This document shows, in pieces, positions 12,304-25,149 of a stretch of DNA of 64,000 bases. The translations under genes and the position numbers were made by a program. The stretch's first letter is position 1; every line of letters begins with the position of its first letter. The stretch lies in assembly GCF_020026895.1 (NCBI RefSeq), contig NZ_JAINZW010000001.1, forward strand, positions 620,001 to 684,000. The letters are read 5' to 3'. Origin of the DNA: Novilysobacter selenitireducens (lineage in GTDB: Bacteria; Pseudomonadota; Gammaproteobacteria; Xanthomonadales; Xanthomonadaceae). Under the pieces are notes generated by a model. That model was given only the letters and a program-made list of their open reading frames with translations, searched no databases and was not told the DNA's origin.

Positions 12304-13212
12304 ATGCTGCGCCAGCGAACCCTCAAGAACGTGATCCGCGCCACCGGCGTGGGCCTGCACAGCGGCGAGAAAGTCTTCCTCACCCTGCGCCCGGCCCCGG
12401 TGGAGACGGGCATCGTGTTCCGCCGCGTCGATCTCGACCCGGTTGTGGAAGTACCTGCGCGCGCTGACCTAGTCAGCGAAACGGTGCTGTGCACCGGCCT
12501 GAGCTGTGGTCCGGCAAAGGTGCAGACCGTCGAGCACCTGCTGTCGGCCCTGGCCGGGCTGGGCATCGACAACGCTTATATAGAACTGTCGGCACCGGAA
12601 GTGCCGATCATGGACGGCTCGGCCGGTCCGTTCGTGTTCCTGCTGCAGTCGGCGGGGATCGAGGAGCAGGACGCGCCCAAGCGATTCATCCGCATCGTCA
12701 AGCCGGTCGAAGTACGTGACGGCGACAAGTTCGCCCGGTTCGAGCCGCACGACGGGTTCCGGATCGGCTTCACGGTCGAGTTCGACCACCCGGCCATCCC
12801 CGCGTCGCAATCGCGGGCGGAGGTCGAGTTCTCCACCGCCTCCTACGTCAAGGAAGTCAGCCGCGCCCGTACCTTCGGGTTCATGCGCGACCTGGAGTAC
12901 ATGCGCGAGCGCAACCTCGGCCTGGGCGGCTCGATGGACAACGCGATCGTGCTCGACGAGTTCCGCGTCCTCAACGATGACGGGCTGCGTTATGCCGACG
13001 AGTTCGTGCGCCACAAGATCCTCGATGCCGTGGGCGACCTGTACCTGGCCGGGCATCCGATCATCGGCGCCTACGAGGGCTTCAAGTCCGGCCACGCCCT
13101 CAACAACACGCTGGTGCGGGCACTGATGGCCGAGCGTTCGGCCTGGGAGGAGGTCTCCTTCCGCGGGGATGAGCCGGCGCCGATGGTGTTCGGAGCGCCG
13201 CAGACGGCCTGA
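12304..13212 (+). CDS. lpxC: UDP-3-O-acyl-N-acetylglucosamine deacetylase LpxC
   Basis: LpxC catalyses the committed zinc-dependent step of lipid A synthesis. The product is 302 residues, the standard length. Zinc ligands are His78 (VEHLLSAL), His237 and Asp241 ([14 protein letters not shown]), one less than E. coli numbering, and the catalytic His lies in KSGHALNN. It sits after ftsZ as in E. coli. A 251-bp gap with the ftsZ terminator separates them, so a local promoter is expected, although no clear -35/-10 pair was found. In E. coli LpxC is degraded by FtsH through its C-terminus; here the tail ends APQTA. Confidence 0.97.
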   Translation: MLRQRTLKNVIRATGVGLHSGEKVFLTLRPAPVETGIVFRRVDLDPVVEVPARADLVSETVLCTGLSCGPAKVQTVEHLLSALAGLGIDNAYIELSAPEVPIMDGSAGPFVFLLQSAGIEEQDAPKRFIRIVKPVEVRDGDKFARFEPHDGFRIGFTVEFDHPAIPASQSRAEVEFSTASYVKEVSRARTFGFMRDLEYMRERNLGLGGSMDNAIVLDEFRVLNDDGLRYADEFVRHKILDAVGDLYLAGHPIIGAYEGFKSGHALNNTLVRALMAERSAWEEVSFRGDEPAPMVFGAPQTA

Positions 13213-13472
13213 GCCGGGGCCTGCTGCGCCAGCGGGGCACGGCTCTCATAGGGACCGACGCGTCCATCCCGCTGCTCGTGTGATGCCGGGCAATCCAAAT
13301 CGGGTGCCATGTCACAGAGGTGAACACCTCGTGACGGCTTAACGATTTTTTAACCACATCCTTCCAAAACGCTTCCGAAGCCTTAACAAACAGGCCGGCA
13401 GGCGCCGTTAGCATGCCCCGTCACTTGATCACGCAGCCGTCACCGGCATGAACCATGCCAACGGTTCCGCGC
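13213..13472. other. 260-bp convergent intergenic region, no feature recognised
   Basis: This lies between the 3' ends of lpxC (+) and the dciA-like gene (-). It contains an AT-richer stretch near 13338-13390 but no open frame with coding character, no palindrome of the families seen elsewhere in the window, and no strong terminator hairpin. Confidence 0.5.
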
Positions 13473-13919
13473 TCAAGCGGTATCGCCGGAATCCGAAGGA
13501 TCGGAGCTCTCCGATGGTGCCAACGCGGTCTTGAACGCCAATTGGGCGGCCGCGGACAGGGGGATGGCTGGAGCGGTGGCCTGCATGGGGCGGGGCATCG
13601 GAGGGGCGGTCTTGATGACCACTTCAGTCGCGGCGAGACCGAGGGATCGGGCCGCACCGAGCAGTTCCGGCGTCGCGAGCCTCAGCTTGGCCCGCCACAC
13701 CGGTGCATCGACCAAAAACACGAGCCTGCCGTTTTCGAAGTTAGCCAGTCGCGCATGCGCGGCCAGCGGATCCGGCAGGAGGGGGCGTAACCGACGGTCC
13801 AACCCATCGAGCCACATGGCTCGACGGATCGGGTCGCCAGCAGGCTCCGCCAACAGCGCATCGAGCGCCGGCAGCGGGGATGAAGGTGGACGCGGGGGCT
13901 TGGGCTTGAAATCAGACAT
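13473..13919 (-). CDS. DciA-like DUF721 protein (putative DnaB loader)
   Basis: The product is 148 residues. The central part (WLDGLDRRLRPLLPDPLAAHARLANFENGRLVFLVDAPVWRAKL, about 37-82) has the DUF721 pattern of a basic helix-rich segment followed by beta strands ending in a conserved W-x-x-x-L. Members of this family (DciA) load or assist the replicative helicase in bacteria without DnaC or DnaI; that role here is inferred. The N-terminus is Pro/Lys-rich and the C-terminal 40 residues look disordered. It is divergent from the M23 peptidase gene with only 7 bp between start codons. Confidence 0.75.
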   Translation of the reverse strand: MSDFKPKPPRPPSSPLPALDALLAEPAGDPIRRAMWLDGLDRRLRPLLPDPLAAHARLANFENGRLVFLVDAPVWRAKLRLATPELLGAARSLGLAATEVVIKTAPPMPRPMQATAPAIPLSAAAQLAFKTALAPSESSDPSDSGDTA

Positions 13920-13926
13920 CGGACTT

Positions 13927-14838
13927 ATGACCTATCAGACCATCGTAAACAAATCGCGTGCAGTGCTTGAGAACGCCCTGCACATCGCCGGCCAGCATGG
14001 CCAGCGCCGTCCCGGCGTGGCCCTGGCGCTGCTGCTGGGTGTCGGCTTCACCGCCGGCACGGGTGCAGGCATCGGCTACACCGCGTCGCTGCGCGCCGAA
14101 GTACGCGACCAGCAGGCGCAGATCGAAAGCACCCGCCGCGACGCGCAGCGCGAGATCAATGCCTTGGCCGCGCGGCTGGGCGAGCTGCAGGCCGAGGCCA
14201 ACCGCCTCAACGCCCTCGGCGAGCGCCTGACCCGCATCGGCCAGCTGCAGGACGGCGAGTTCGACTTCGACAAGCCGCTGGGCGTGGGTGGTAGCGGCCC
14301 GACCCGCGACATCAGCAAGACCGAGATCGGCCAGGACATGGCGTCGCTGCAGATGCAGTTCCAGGCCTCGGGCGAGCAGTTGACCGTGCTTGAGGCGCTG
14401 CTGTTCAACCGCCAGCTGGACATGAACGCCGTGCCCTCGCGCGCGCCGATCGCCGGCAGCTACATCACCTCGGGCTTCGGCTACCGCTCCGACCCGTTCG
14501 GCGGCGGTCGCGCCTCGCACAAGGGCATCGACTTCCACGCCCGCACGGGCGACCCGGTGCTGTCGGTGGCCGACGGCGTGGTCAGCTTCGCGGGCGTGCG
14601 CTCGGGCTACGGCAAGGTGGTCGAGGTCGACCACGGCAACGGCTACGTCACCCGCTACGCACACAACTCGCGCCTGACCCGTCGCGTCGGCGAGCTGATC
14701 CGTGCCGGCGGCGAGATCGCCAAGGCCGGCTCCACCGGCCGCTCGACCGGCCCGCACGTGCACTTCGAAGTCTGGGAGAACGGCCGCGTGGTCAACCCGC
14801 GCAAGTTCCTCAACCAGGCCTCGCCGCTGCAGGGCTGA
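13927..14838 (+). CDS. membrane-anchored M23 family metallopeptidase
   Basis: This is probably a periplasmic peptidoglycan endopeptidase or an EnvC/NlpD-like amidase activator. The product is 303 residues: a membrane anchor at about 31-58, a coiled-coil-like region at about 58-105, a linker, and a C-terminal LytM domain. Predicted zinc ligands are all present: His198 and Asp202 (HKGID) and His277/His279 (HVH), so it is likely catalytically competent. No Shine-Dalgarno is visible before ATG 13927, which lies 7 bp from the divergent start of the DUF721 gene. Xanthomonads often carry such a gene upstream of secA. A terminator follows. Confidence 0.88.
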   Translation: MTYQTIVNKSRAVLENALHIAGQHGQRRPGVALALLLGVGFTAGTGAGIGYTASLRAEVRDQQAQIESTRRDAQREINALAARLGELQAEANRLNALGERLTRIGQLQDGEFDFDKPLGVGGSGPTRDISKTEIGQDMASLQMQFQASGEQLTVLEALLFNRQLDMNAVPSRAPIAGSYITSGFGYRSDPFGGGRASHKGIDFHARTGDPVLSVADGVVSFAGVRSGYGKVVEVDHGNGYVTRYAHNSRLTRRVGELIRAGGEIAKAGSTGRSTGPHVHFEVWENGRVVNPRKFLNQASPLQG

Positions 14839-14877
14839 GTGCCGCGGGCCTCGCGACGCGGGACATTGGATATCAGA

Positions 14878-14904
14878 ACGCCCCGGCTCCGGCCGGGGCG
14901 TTTT
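14878..14904 (+). terminator. rho-independent terminator after the M23 peptidase gene
   Basis: A 9-bp stem (ACGCCCCGG / CCGGGGCGT) with a six-base loop is followed by TTT. It lies 40 bp past the stop at 14838 and separates this gene from secA. Confidence 0.85.
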
Positions 14905-14933
14905 CGTTTGGTGTCTCGACCGCGACTCTTTGA

Positions 14934-15038
14934 CCCCCTCCCCTGCCTGCAGGGGAGGGCTGGGAGGGGTGCTCTTAAAGCAGCGCATCTCCAAAGCACC
15001 CCCTCCCAACCTCCCCCTGCTCCGCAGGGGGAGGGGCC
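14934..15038. repeat. ~105-bp imperfect inverted repeat, left of secA
   Basis: The left arm has CCCCTCCCCTGC...GCAGGGGAGGG followed by TGGGAGGGGTGCT; a short spacer is followed by the complementary arm AAAGCACCCCCTCCCAACC and CCCCCTGC...GCAGGGGGAGGGG. Each arm also contains its own small hairpin. A second element with the same design lies at 18133-18231, so secA is flanked by both. Single arms of this family also occur near pilR and inside pgeF. Confidence 0.85.
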
Positions 15039-15054
15039 AGTCCCGCCACATGTC

Positions 15055-15241
15055 TGTACAAGACCTGCGGCTTGCAAGCGCCCCACTTCGTTCCGGCCCT
15101 TCGCAGCACACCTGCTTCGGGCGCTCGTGGCGGCACAAGCCTTTGGCTTGTAAGCGCCGCCACTCGTTCCGGCCCTCCGGGGCGCAGCCCCTACGGGCGC
15201 TTAGTGGGGCGCAAGCCTGCGGCTTGCAAGCGCCCCACTTC
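15055..15241. repeat. tandem palindromic repeats (TGCGGCTTGCAAGCGCC family)
   Basis: There are two diverged copies of a ~75-bp unit at about 15090-15166 and 15167-15240, plus a partial copy at 15061-15086. Each begins CGTTCCGGCCC, carries an internal hairpin around GGCGCAGCC, and ends in a second hairpin AAGCC(T)..GGCTTG.AAGCG. The unit resembles the module found at 30391-30453, 30492-30556 and inside pgeF. No gene is read across it. Confidence 0.75.
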
Positions 15242-15250
15242 GCCCCCAGC

Positions 15251-15292
15251 TACAATGCGCGATGCCATGGGGCGCTCGGCGCCCCTTTTTAT
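15251..15292 (+). promoter_or_regulatory. possible secA leader: -10-like box plus hairpin with T-tract
   Basis: TACAAT at 15251-15256 resembles a sigma-70 -10 box, though no good -35 box is placed at 16-18 bp. Just downstream, GGGGCGC/GCGCCCC (15269-15285) forms a tight hairpin followed by TTTTT, the shape of an intrinsic terminator, about 90 bp before the secA ATG. A 23-codon open frame (15255-15326) overlaps it. It could be an attenuator for secA or a terminator for upstream transcription; the sequence alone does not decide. Confidence 0.4.
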
Positions 15293-15380
15293 TGCCATGC
15301 ATTTGATGGCCATGGGTTCGGCATGACGGCGTGCCCGTGTGTCGGCGACTCCCCTTCCGCTTTCCGATTCCGGTACTGAA

Positions 15381-18113
<2,733 letters not shown>

Positions 18114-18132
18114 GGCCGACGGCTGTCAGCGC

Positions 18133-18231
18133 CTCCCCCTGCAACGCAGGGAGAGGTTGGGAGGGGGTGCTTTGACCTGCGCCGCTCCAAAGGCACCCCT
18201 CCCCAACCCTCCCCTGCAAGCAGGGGAGGGG
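18133..18231. repeat. ~100-bp imperfect inverted repeat, right of secA
   Basis: It starts 19 bp after the secA stop and has the same design as 14934-15038: an arm with CTCCCCCTGC..GCAGGGAGAGG, then TTGGGAGGGGGTGCTTTG, a ~14-bp spacer, then AAAGGCACCCCTCCCCAACC and CCCCTGCAAGCAGGGGAGGGG. As RNA it would form a long hairpin at the 3' end of the secA message. Confidence 0.85.
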
Positions 18232-18289
18232 CTCGAAAACCTGCCGTATCGGGTATGCGACAACCCGTTTCCTGGCCCTGCGCTTCTTG

Positions 18290-19243
18290 ATGACCGAGAT
18301 ATCCACCCCAGCCGTTGAAGTCGTCGCCGGTGTCATCCGCGACGCGCGCGGCCGGGTGTTGCTGGCCCGCCGTACGGAGGGCCGCGATCTCGCGGGGCTC
18401 TGGGAATTCCCCGGCGGCAAGCGCGAACCCGGCGAGAGCGCCCAGGCCGCGCTGGCCCGCGAGCTCCGCGAGGAACTGGGCATCGAGGCCGAGATCGGCG
18501 CGCCGTTGATCCGCGTGCCGCAGGCCTATCCGCACAAGCGGCTGTGCCTGGACGTGTACGCGGTCGACCGGTGGAAGGGCACGATGCGCGGATTGGAAGG
18601 GCAGGCGCTGGCCTGGGTGCCACAGCACAAGCTCGTGCAGTACCCGATGCCGCCGGCCGATCGCCCTGTTGTCGCGGCGCTGGAGCAGGCGCCGCTGTAC
18701 CTGGTGACGCCCGCCCCCGGCGATGACGACGATGCGTGGCTGGCTTCGTTGCAGGTGGCGCTCGACGGCGGCGTATCGAGGGTGCAGCTGCGCGCGCCCG
18801 GCATCGATCTGGCGCGTTGGTCGGCCCTCGTCGCCCGCGCCGTGCGCCGCTGCCGCAAGGCGGGCGCGGACGTGCTCGTCAATGGCGATATGGCGTTGGC
18901 GGCCGCGAACAAGGCCGGCCTGCACTTGCCGGCGGCCCAGCTGGCCACGCATGTGCGCCGACCCGTGCCCGAAGGCGTTTCCCTGGCCGCCTCATGCCAT
19001 ACGTTGGACGAGCTGCAGGCCGCCCAGGCACTGGGGTGCGACTTTGCGGTCGTCGGGACCTTGGCCTCCACGCCCAGCCATCCACAGGCCGAGGTGCTCG
19101 GCTGGGAGGGGTTCGCGCAGTTGCGGGAACACGTGTCGATGCCGCTGTACGCGATCGGCGGCCTAGGCGCGGAAGATCTGGAACGGGCCCGTCGCCACGG
19201 CGCGCAAGGTATCGCGGCGATCCGCGCGCTCTGGCCCGCCTGA
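18290..19243 (+). CDS. Nudix hydrolase / thiamine-phosphate-synthase-like fusion (MutT type)
   Basis: The product is 317 residues in two domains. Residues ~8-135 are a Nudix hydrolase whose box is intact (G-x5-E-x7-RELREELGI starting at about residue 43), as in MutT, which removes 8-oxo-dGTP. Residues ~140-315 resemble the TIM barrel of ThiE/TenI ([52 protein letters not shown]). This fusion is common in gammaproteobacteria related to Xanthomonas and Pseudomonas; the function of the second domain is uncertain because it lacks several ThiE diphosphate-binding residues. ATG 18290 is chosen over the adjacent TTG at 18287. It is convergent with coaE. Confidence 0.88.
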   Translation: MTEISTPAVEVVAGVIRDARGRVLLARRTEGRDLAGLWEFPGGKREPGESAQAALARELREELGIEAEIGAPLIRVPQAYPHKRLCLDVYAVDRWKGTMRGLEGQALAWVPQHKLVQYPMPPADRPVVAALEQAPLYLVTPAPGDDDDAWLASLQVALDGGVSRVQLRAPGIDLARWSALVARAVRRCRKAGADVLVNGDMALAAANKAGLHLPAAQLATHVRRPVPEGVSLAASCHTLDELQAAQALGCDFAVVGTLASTPSHPQAEVLGWEGFAQLREHVSMPLYAIGGLGAEDLERARRHGAQGIAAIRALWPA

Positions 19244-19247
19244 CCTG

Positions 19248-19412
19248 CAGGAGCCGCTTCAGCCGCGAACGCGGCGTTGCCGGTTCAGCACCCGGCCTTC
19301 CTCTTGTAGGAGCGACGTAAGTCGCGACCGAAACCCACACCCCCGCGCGGCCCCGGTGTGGCAGCGAAGAGTGCCTACGCAAAAGGGCTTCGCGGCTGAA
19401 GCCGCTCCTACA
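19248..19412. repeat. REP cluster 1 (A-B-A')
   Basis: Palindromes: A (degenerate) 19248-19269, B 19305-19329, reverse A' 19390-19412. A is TAGGAGCGGCTTCAGCCGCG and B is TAGGAGCGACGTAAGTCGCG. The expected reverse B copy is absent or eroded. It lies in the convergent gap between the Nudix-ThiE gene and coaE. Confidence 0.85.
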
Positions 19413-19417
19413 GACGG

Positions 19418-20032
19418 CTACTTCGCCTCTGCGAGTCCTCTGTACAGCTGGTCCAGCCGAGCCACCTCGCCATCCAGCGCCTCCAACGCGCCGTCATTGA
19501 CGATCACATCGTCCGCGATGGCCAAGCGTGCTTCCCGCGAAGCCTGTGCCGCCAGCATCGCGCCGGCCAACGCCAAGTCGACCTCGTCGCGTCGCATCAG
19601 GCGCTTGATCTGCACCTCGACGGGCACGTCGACCACGAGGATGCGGTCGATCCACGGGTACGCATCCCGCCCGCCGCCCTCGGTCAACAACGGAATGGCA
19701 GCGATGGCGTACGGTCCCAGTGCGGCTTCGCATTCCTGGCGCAGCCACGCACGCACGCGCGGGTGGATGATCGCCTCCAGGCGTTGGCGCGCTGCAGGGT
19801 CTTCGAACACGCGTTGCCGCATGGCGGTGCGGTCAAGCTCGCCGGCTGTTGTGAGGACACCCGGTCCGAAGGTCGAAACCACCTCGGCCAACCCGGGCGA
19901 CCCCGCCGCCACGGCCTCGCGAGCAGCCAGATCGGCGTCGGCCACCGCGACACCCAACGCTTCGAACCGGCGCGTTACCTCGGATTTGCCTGAAGCCACG
20001 CCGCCGGTCACGCCGATGATGTATTCTCTCAT
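19418..20032 (-). CDS. coaE: dephospho-CoA kinase CoaE
   Basis: CoaE phosphorylates dephospho-CoA, the last step of coenzyme A synthesis. The product is 204 residues. The N-terminal P-loop GVTGGVASGKSEV covers residues 7-19; DADLAAREA and the HPRVRAWL segment of the CoA-binding region follow. It lies next to pilD in the same direction, the classical pilB-pilC-pilD-coaE order of pseudomonads and xanthomonads. A REP cluster of about 230 bp separates it from pilD, so it may be transcribed partly on its own. Confidence 0.95.
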   Translation of the reverse strand: MREYIIGVTGGVASGKSEVTRRFEALGVAVADADLAAREAVAAGSPGLAEVVSTFGPGVLTTAGELDRTAMRQRVFEDPAARQRLEAIIHPRVRAWLRQECEAALGPYAIAAIPLLTEGGGRDAYPWIDRILVVDVPVEVQIKRLMRRDEVDLALAGAMLAAQASREARLAIADDVIVNDGALEALDGEVARLDQLYRGLAEAK

Positions 20033-20076
20033 CCCGCAAGGATGCCATGCAGCCAGCCGGCGATCGGAGCTTCGGC

Positions 20077-20249
20077 TGTAGGAGCGGCTTCAGCCGCGGA
20101 GACAGTCGTTCATCTCGCCGCTCGTGCCAGCGCAGCGTGCTATAGGAGCGACGTCGGTCGCGACCCGCGCCGCAGCGGCACCTACGTTGGCGCGATTCAC
20201 GTCGCTCCTACATCAAGGCAAGCGCATCGCGGCTGAAGCCGCTCCTACG
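20077..20249. repeat. REP cluster 2 (A-B-B'-A')
   Basis: Palindromes: A 20077-20099, B 20141-20165, reverse B' 20191-20212, reverse A' 20226-20249. They fill the gap between the coaE start and the pilD stop, two genes on the - strand that are usually adjacent in one operon. Confidence 0.88.
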
Positions 20250-20266
20250 GGAGCGCGGGGGACCGC

Positions 20267-21130
20267 TTACGCCAGCCCGGCGTACCGCATGTAGCCATCC
20301 ACCAACTGCTCACCCCAGAAGAACGCGACCCAGCCGGCCACCGCGAGGTACGGACCGAACGGGATAGGCGTCGCCTTGTCGCGGCCCTTCGCCGCCAGCC
20401 AGATCGACCCGACGACGGCGCCGACCAGCGACGACAGCAGGATGGTCGGCAGGATGCCGTTGAGGCCTACCCATGCACCGATTGCGGCCAGCAACTTGAA
20501 GTCGCCGAAGCCCATGCCTTCCTTGCCGGTGAGTTGCTTGAACAGCCACCACACGGTCCAAAGGCTCAGGTAGCCCGCTATCGCGCCCAGCAGGGCGGCC
20601 TTGGGCTCCATGTAGAGGTTGTCGGCCGCCGCAATCAGGCCCAGCCACATCAATGGCAACGTCAGTTGGTCGGGTAACAGCTGGGTGCGGAGGTCGATGC
20701 CCGACAGGGTGATCAGGAAGCACGTGAACAGACAGGCGCCGAACCCCTGCCAGCCGAATCCGAACCGCCACACGCAGGCAACCAGAAGCACCGCGGTCAG
20801 CAGTTCGACCAACGGGTACTGGATGGATATGGGCGTCTTGCAGGTGCGGCACTTGCCGCGCAGCGCCAGCCAGCTGAAGAGCGGGATGTTTTCGTACCAG
20901 CTGAGCTGGCGCTTGCAGGCGGGGCAGTGCGATCGCTCGACCACGATGCCCGGCGGCGGCGGGTCGTAAGCGTCGGGCTCGCCCAGCATCTCCCGGCTGT
21001 CGCGTTGCCATTGCCACTCCAGCCGGCGCGGCAGGCGCAGGATCACCACGTTGAGGAAGCTGCCCACCAGCAGGCCGAGGCCGGCCACCAGCGGAAAGCC
21101 GATGGCCGGGTTTTCGTCGAGGAATGCCAT
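20267..21130 (-). CDS. pilD: type IV prepilin peptidase / N-methyltransferase PilD
   Basis: PilD cleaves the leader from type IV prepilins and pseudopilins and methylates the new N-terminal Phe at the inner membrane. The product is 287 residues with about eight membrane segments. The cytoplasmic domain has two CxxC pairs (CPACKRQLSWYEN and CRTCKTPIS). The aspartyl protease residues lie in GIDLRTQLLPD and GFGDFKLLA. It is 18 bp downstream of pilC. Substrates in this window are the two pilins at 28.8-29.8 kb. Confidence 0.96.
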   Translation of the reverse strand: MAFLDENPAIGFPLVAGLGLLVGSFLNVVILRLPRRLEWQWQRDSREMLGEPDAYDPPPPGIVVERSHCPACKRQLSWYENIPLFSWLALRGKCRTCKTPISIQYPLVELLTAVLLVACVWRFGFGWQGFGACLFTCFLITLSGIDLRTQLLPDQLTLPLMWLGLIAAADNLYMEPKAALLGAIAGYLSLWTVWWLFKQLTGKEGMGFGDFKLLAAIGAWVGLNGILPTILLSSLVGAVVGSIWLAAKGRDKATPIPFGPYLAVAGWVAFFWGEQLVDGYMRYAGLA

Positions 21131-21148
21131 GTGTCGGTCGTGCCGTCC

Positions 21149-22405
21149 TTAGATGGTGGCCGCCAGCTTGAAGATCGGTAGGTACATGCCGACCACCATG
21201 CTGCCGACGATCACGCCCAGGATGATCATGATCAGCGGCTCCAGCAGGCTCGACAGCGCGTCCACCGCGTTGTTGACCTCCTGCTCATAGAACTCGGCGA
21301 CCTTGTACAGCATCGTGTCCAGCGCGCCGGCCTCTTCGCCGATGGCCACCATCTGCACCACCATGTGCGGGAACAGGTTGACCTGCTTCATCGCCAGGTT
21401 GACCTGGTAACCGACCGACACGTCATCGCGGATGCGGCGCACGGCAGTCTCGTACACGACGTTGCCGGTAGCGCCCGCAACAGTATCCAGCGCCTCCACC
21501 AGCGGTACACCGGCCTGGAAGGTCACGGCCAATGTCCGTGCAAAGCGGGCGATGGCCGAGTTGTGCAGGATCTGACCGACCACCGGGAGCTTGAGCATCA
21601 TCCGATCGATGAAGTGGGCGAACTTCACCGAGCGGTTCTTCGCCATCACGAATGCCACGCCCGCGCCGATGACGATGAACAGCACGAGCCACCAGTACGC
21701 GATCATGAAATCGCTGGCGGCCAGGATCATCAGGGTGAAGGCCGGCAGCTCCGCGCCGAAGCTGGCGAAGGTCTTCTCGAATTGCGGCACCACGAACACC
21801 AGCAGGATGGCGCTGACCAGAATGGCCACCGCGACGACCGTGGCCGGGTAGTACAGGGCCTTCTTGATCTTGCCCTTCAGGTTTTCGATGTTCTCTTTGT
21901 AGCTGGCGATGGTGTCGAGCACCGTCTCCAGCACACCCGCCGATTCGCCTGCCCGTACCAGGTTGCGGAACAACTCGTCGAACTGCACCGGGTGCTTGCT
22001 CAGCGCCTCGTACATCGAGGAGCCGCCTTCGAGGTCGGCGCGGATCGTGTTGACCAGCTCCTTCATTTTGGGGTTCTTCTGGCCCCCGGAGATGATTTCC
22101 AACGCGGTGACGATGGGCACGCCCGACTTCATCATCGTCGCGATCTGGCGGCTGAAGATGGCGATGTCGAGCGGGGTGATGCGCTTGGCGTTGGTGAAGA
22201 GCGGCTTCGGCTTGACCTTCACCACCTTCGGGTTGATGCCCTGCTTGCGCAGTTCCGCGCGAAGCATGTTGGCGTTCTTCGCAGGCTGCTCGCCCTTCAT
22301 CGTGGTGCCGCGCTTGTCCACGCCCTCCCAGACGAACACCTGGAGCGGGTTCTGGCGGCGGACCACGGGGGCGGCGGGCTTGGTAGCGGTACGGGTCGCG
22401 GACAT
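21149..22405 (-). CDS. pilC: type IV pilus inner-membrane platform protein PilC
   Basis: PilC is the membrane platform on which the PilB and PilT ATPases act. The product is 418 residues, the usual size, with two type II secretion F domains (about 78-200 and 282-405) and three hydrophobic segments. Typical stretches are FSRQIATMMKSGVPIV and EEAGALDTMLYKVAEFYEQEV. It starts 3 bp from the pilB stop, so pilB-pilC-pilD form one unit. Confidence 0.96.
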   Translation of the reverse strand: MSATRTATKPAAPVVRRQNPLQVFVWEGVDKRGTTMKGEQPAKNANMLRAELRKQGINPKVVKVKPKPLFTNAKRITPLDIAIFSRQIATMMKSGVPIVTALEIISGGQKNPKMKELVNTIRADLEGGSSMYEALSKHPVQFDELFRNLVRAGESAGVLETVLDTIASYKENIENLKGKIKKALYYPATVVAVAILVSAILLVFVVPQFEKTFASFGAELPAFTLMILAASDFMIAYWWLVLFIVIGAGVAFVMAKNRSVKFAHFIDRMMLKLPVVGQILHNSAIARFARTLAVTFQAGVPLVEALDTVAGATGNVVYETAVRRIRDDVSVGYQVNLAMKQVNLFPHMVVQMVAIGEEAGALDTMLYKVAEFYEQEVNNAVDALSSLLEPLIMIILGVIVGSMVVGMYLPIFKLAATI

Positions 22406-22408
22406 GGC

Positions 22409-24130
<1,722 letters not shown>

Positions 24131-24291
24131 GCTGCCCCCAGTATTTCCCCGGGCCGACTTTACCGCAAACCCGCGCCCGCGCGAGGTCCCGGGCAGGGCC
24201 ATGCCCGCCGAGTGTGACGGACCGCTCGGCTTGGCGACGGGCGGCCAGAATTGTCCGGGTTCAAGGTATCTTCCCCCGCTGGGAGGGGACC

Positions 24292-25149
24292 ATGCGAATT
24301 TCAGTGGTGTTGCCGGCCAAGAACGAAGCCGAAGGGTTGGCTCGGACCTTGCCGGGCCTGAGAGAAGTGCTGCCATCTGCCGAAATCATTGTCGTGGACG
24401 ACGGCTCCAACGACACAACGGCCGACGTGGCGCGCCACCATGGCGCGCGTGTTGCTGCTTCGCCCTATTCGATGGGAAACGGCGCGGCCATCAAGCGCGG
24501 CGCACGCCTGGCCAGCGGAGATGTCATCGTATTCATGGATGCGGACGGCCAGCACAACCCGGCCGATATCCCAATCCTGCTGGAGCGGATCGAAGCCGGC
24601 TATGACATGGTGGTTGGTGCTCGCGACGGCAGCGGGCAGGCCAACGTGCATCGGGGGCTCGCCAATCGGTTCTACAACACCCTGGCGAGCTGGATGACCG
24701 GGCACCGGATCCTAGACCTGACCTCCGGCTTCAGGGCGGTCCGGGCCGACCGGTTCCGAGAGTTCCTCCATCTGCTGCCTAATGGCTTCAGTTACCCGAC
24801 CACGAGCACCATGGCTTTCTTCCGTAGCGCGTATCCAGTGGCCTATGTACCCGTCAGTGTGGCGCGTCGGGTGGGAACAAACAGCCATATTCGTCCGCTC
24901 CGGGATGGCATCCGCTTCTTGTTGATCATCTTCAAGATTGCCACGCTCTATTCACCCCTCAAGCTGTTTCTGCCCACTGCCGGGGTGTTCATGCTCATGG
25001 GTTTGGGATGGTACGCATGGACACTGGTAACCGAGGCGCGTTTCACCAACATGAGTGCGCTGTTGCTGAGCGCATCGGTGATTGTGTTCCTCATCGGGCT
25101 GATATCCGAACAGATCACCTCGCTGACATACGTGCGCGACCGTGATTGA
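24292..25149 (+). CDS. GT2 glycosyltransferase, polyprenyl-phosphate-sugar synthase type
   Basis: The product is 285 residues: an N-terminal GT-A domain (ISVVLPAKNEAEGLARTL; VVDDGSNDT with D36/D37; DAD motif at 83-85, DADGQHNP) and two C-terminal membrane segments at about 220-275. This layout matches dolichol- or undecaprenyl-phosphate sugar synthases (DPM1, GtrB, ArnC type), which load one sugar on a lipid carrier in the inner membrane. The sugar is unknown. A GGGAGG ribosome site precedes ATG 24292. It is the first of three overlapping + strand genes inserted in the pilus region, with visibly lower GC than the dcw genes. Confidence 0.82.
   Translation: MRISVVLPAKNEAEGLARTLPGLREVLPSAEIIVVDDGSNDTTADVARHHGARVAASPYSMGNGAAIKRGARLASGDVIVFMDADGQHNPADIPILLERIEAGYDMVVGARDGSGQANVHRGLANRFYNTLASWMTGHRILDLTSGFRAVRADRFREFLHLLPNGFSYPTTSTMAFFRSAYPVAYVPVSVARRVGTNSHIRPLRDGIRFLLIIFKIATLYSPLKLFLPTAGVFMLMGLGWYAWTLVTEARFTNMSALLLSASVIVFLIGLISEQITSLTYVRDRD

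Noticed and set aside
15339-15380. GTG start extending SecA by 14 residues
   Set aside because: [12 protein letters not shown] at 15381 matches the family N-terminus and the extension is not seen in SecA proteins.
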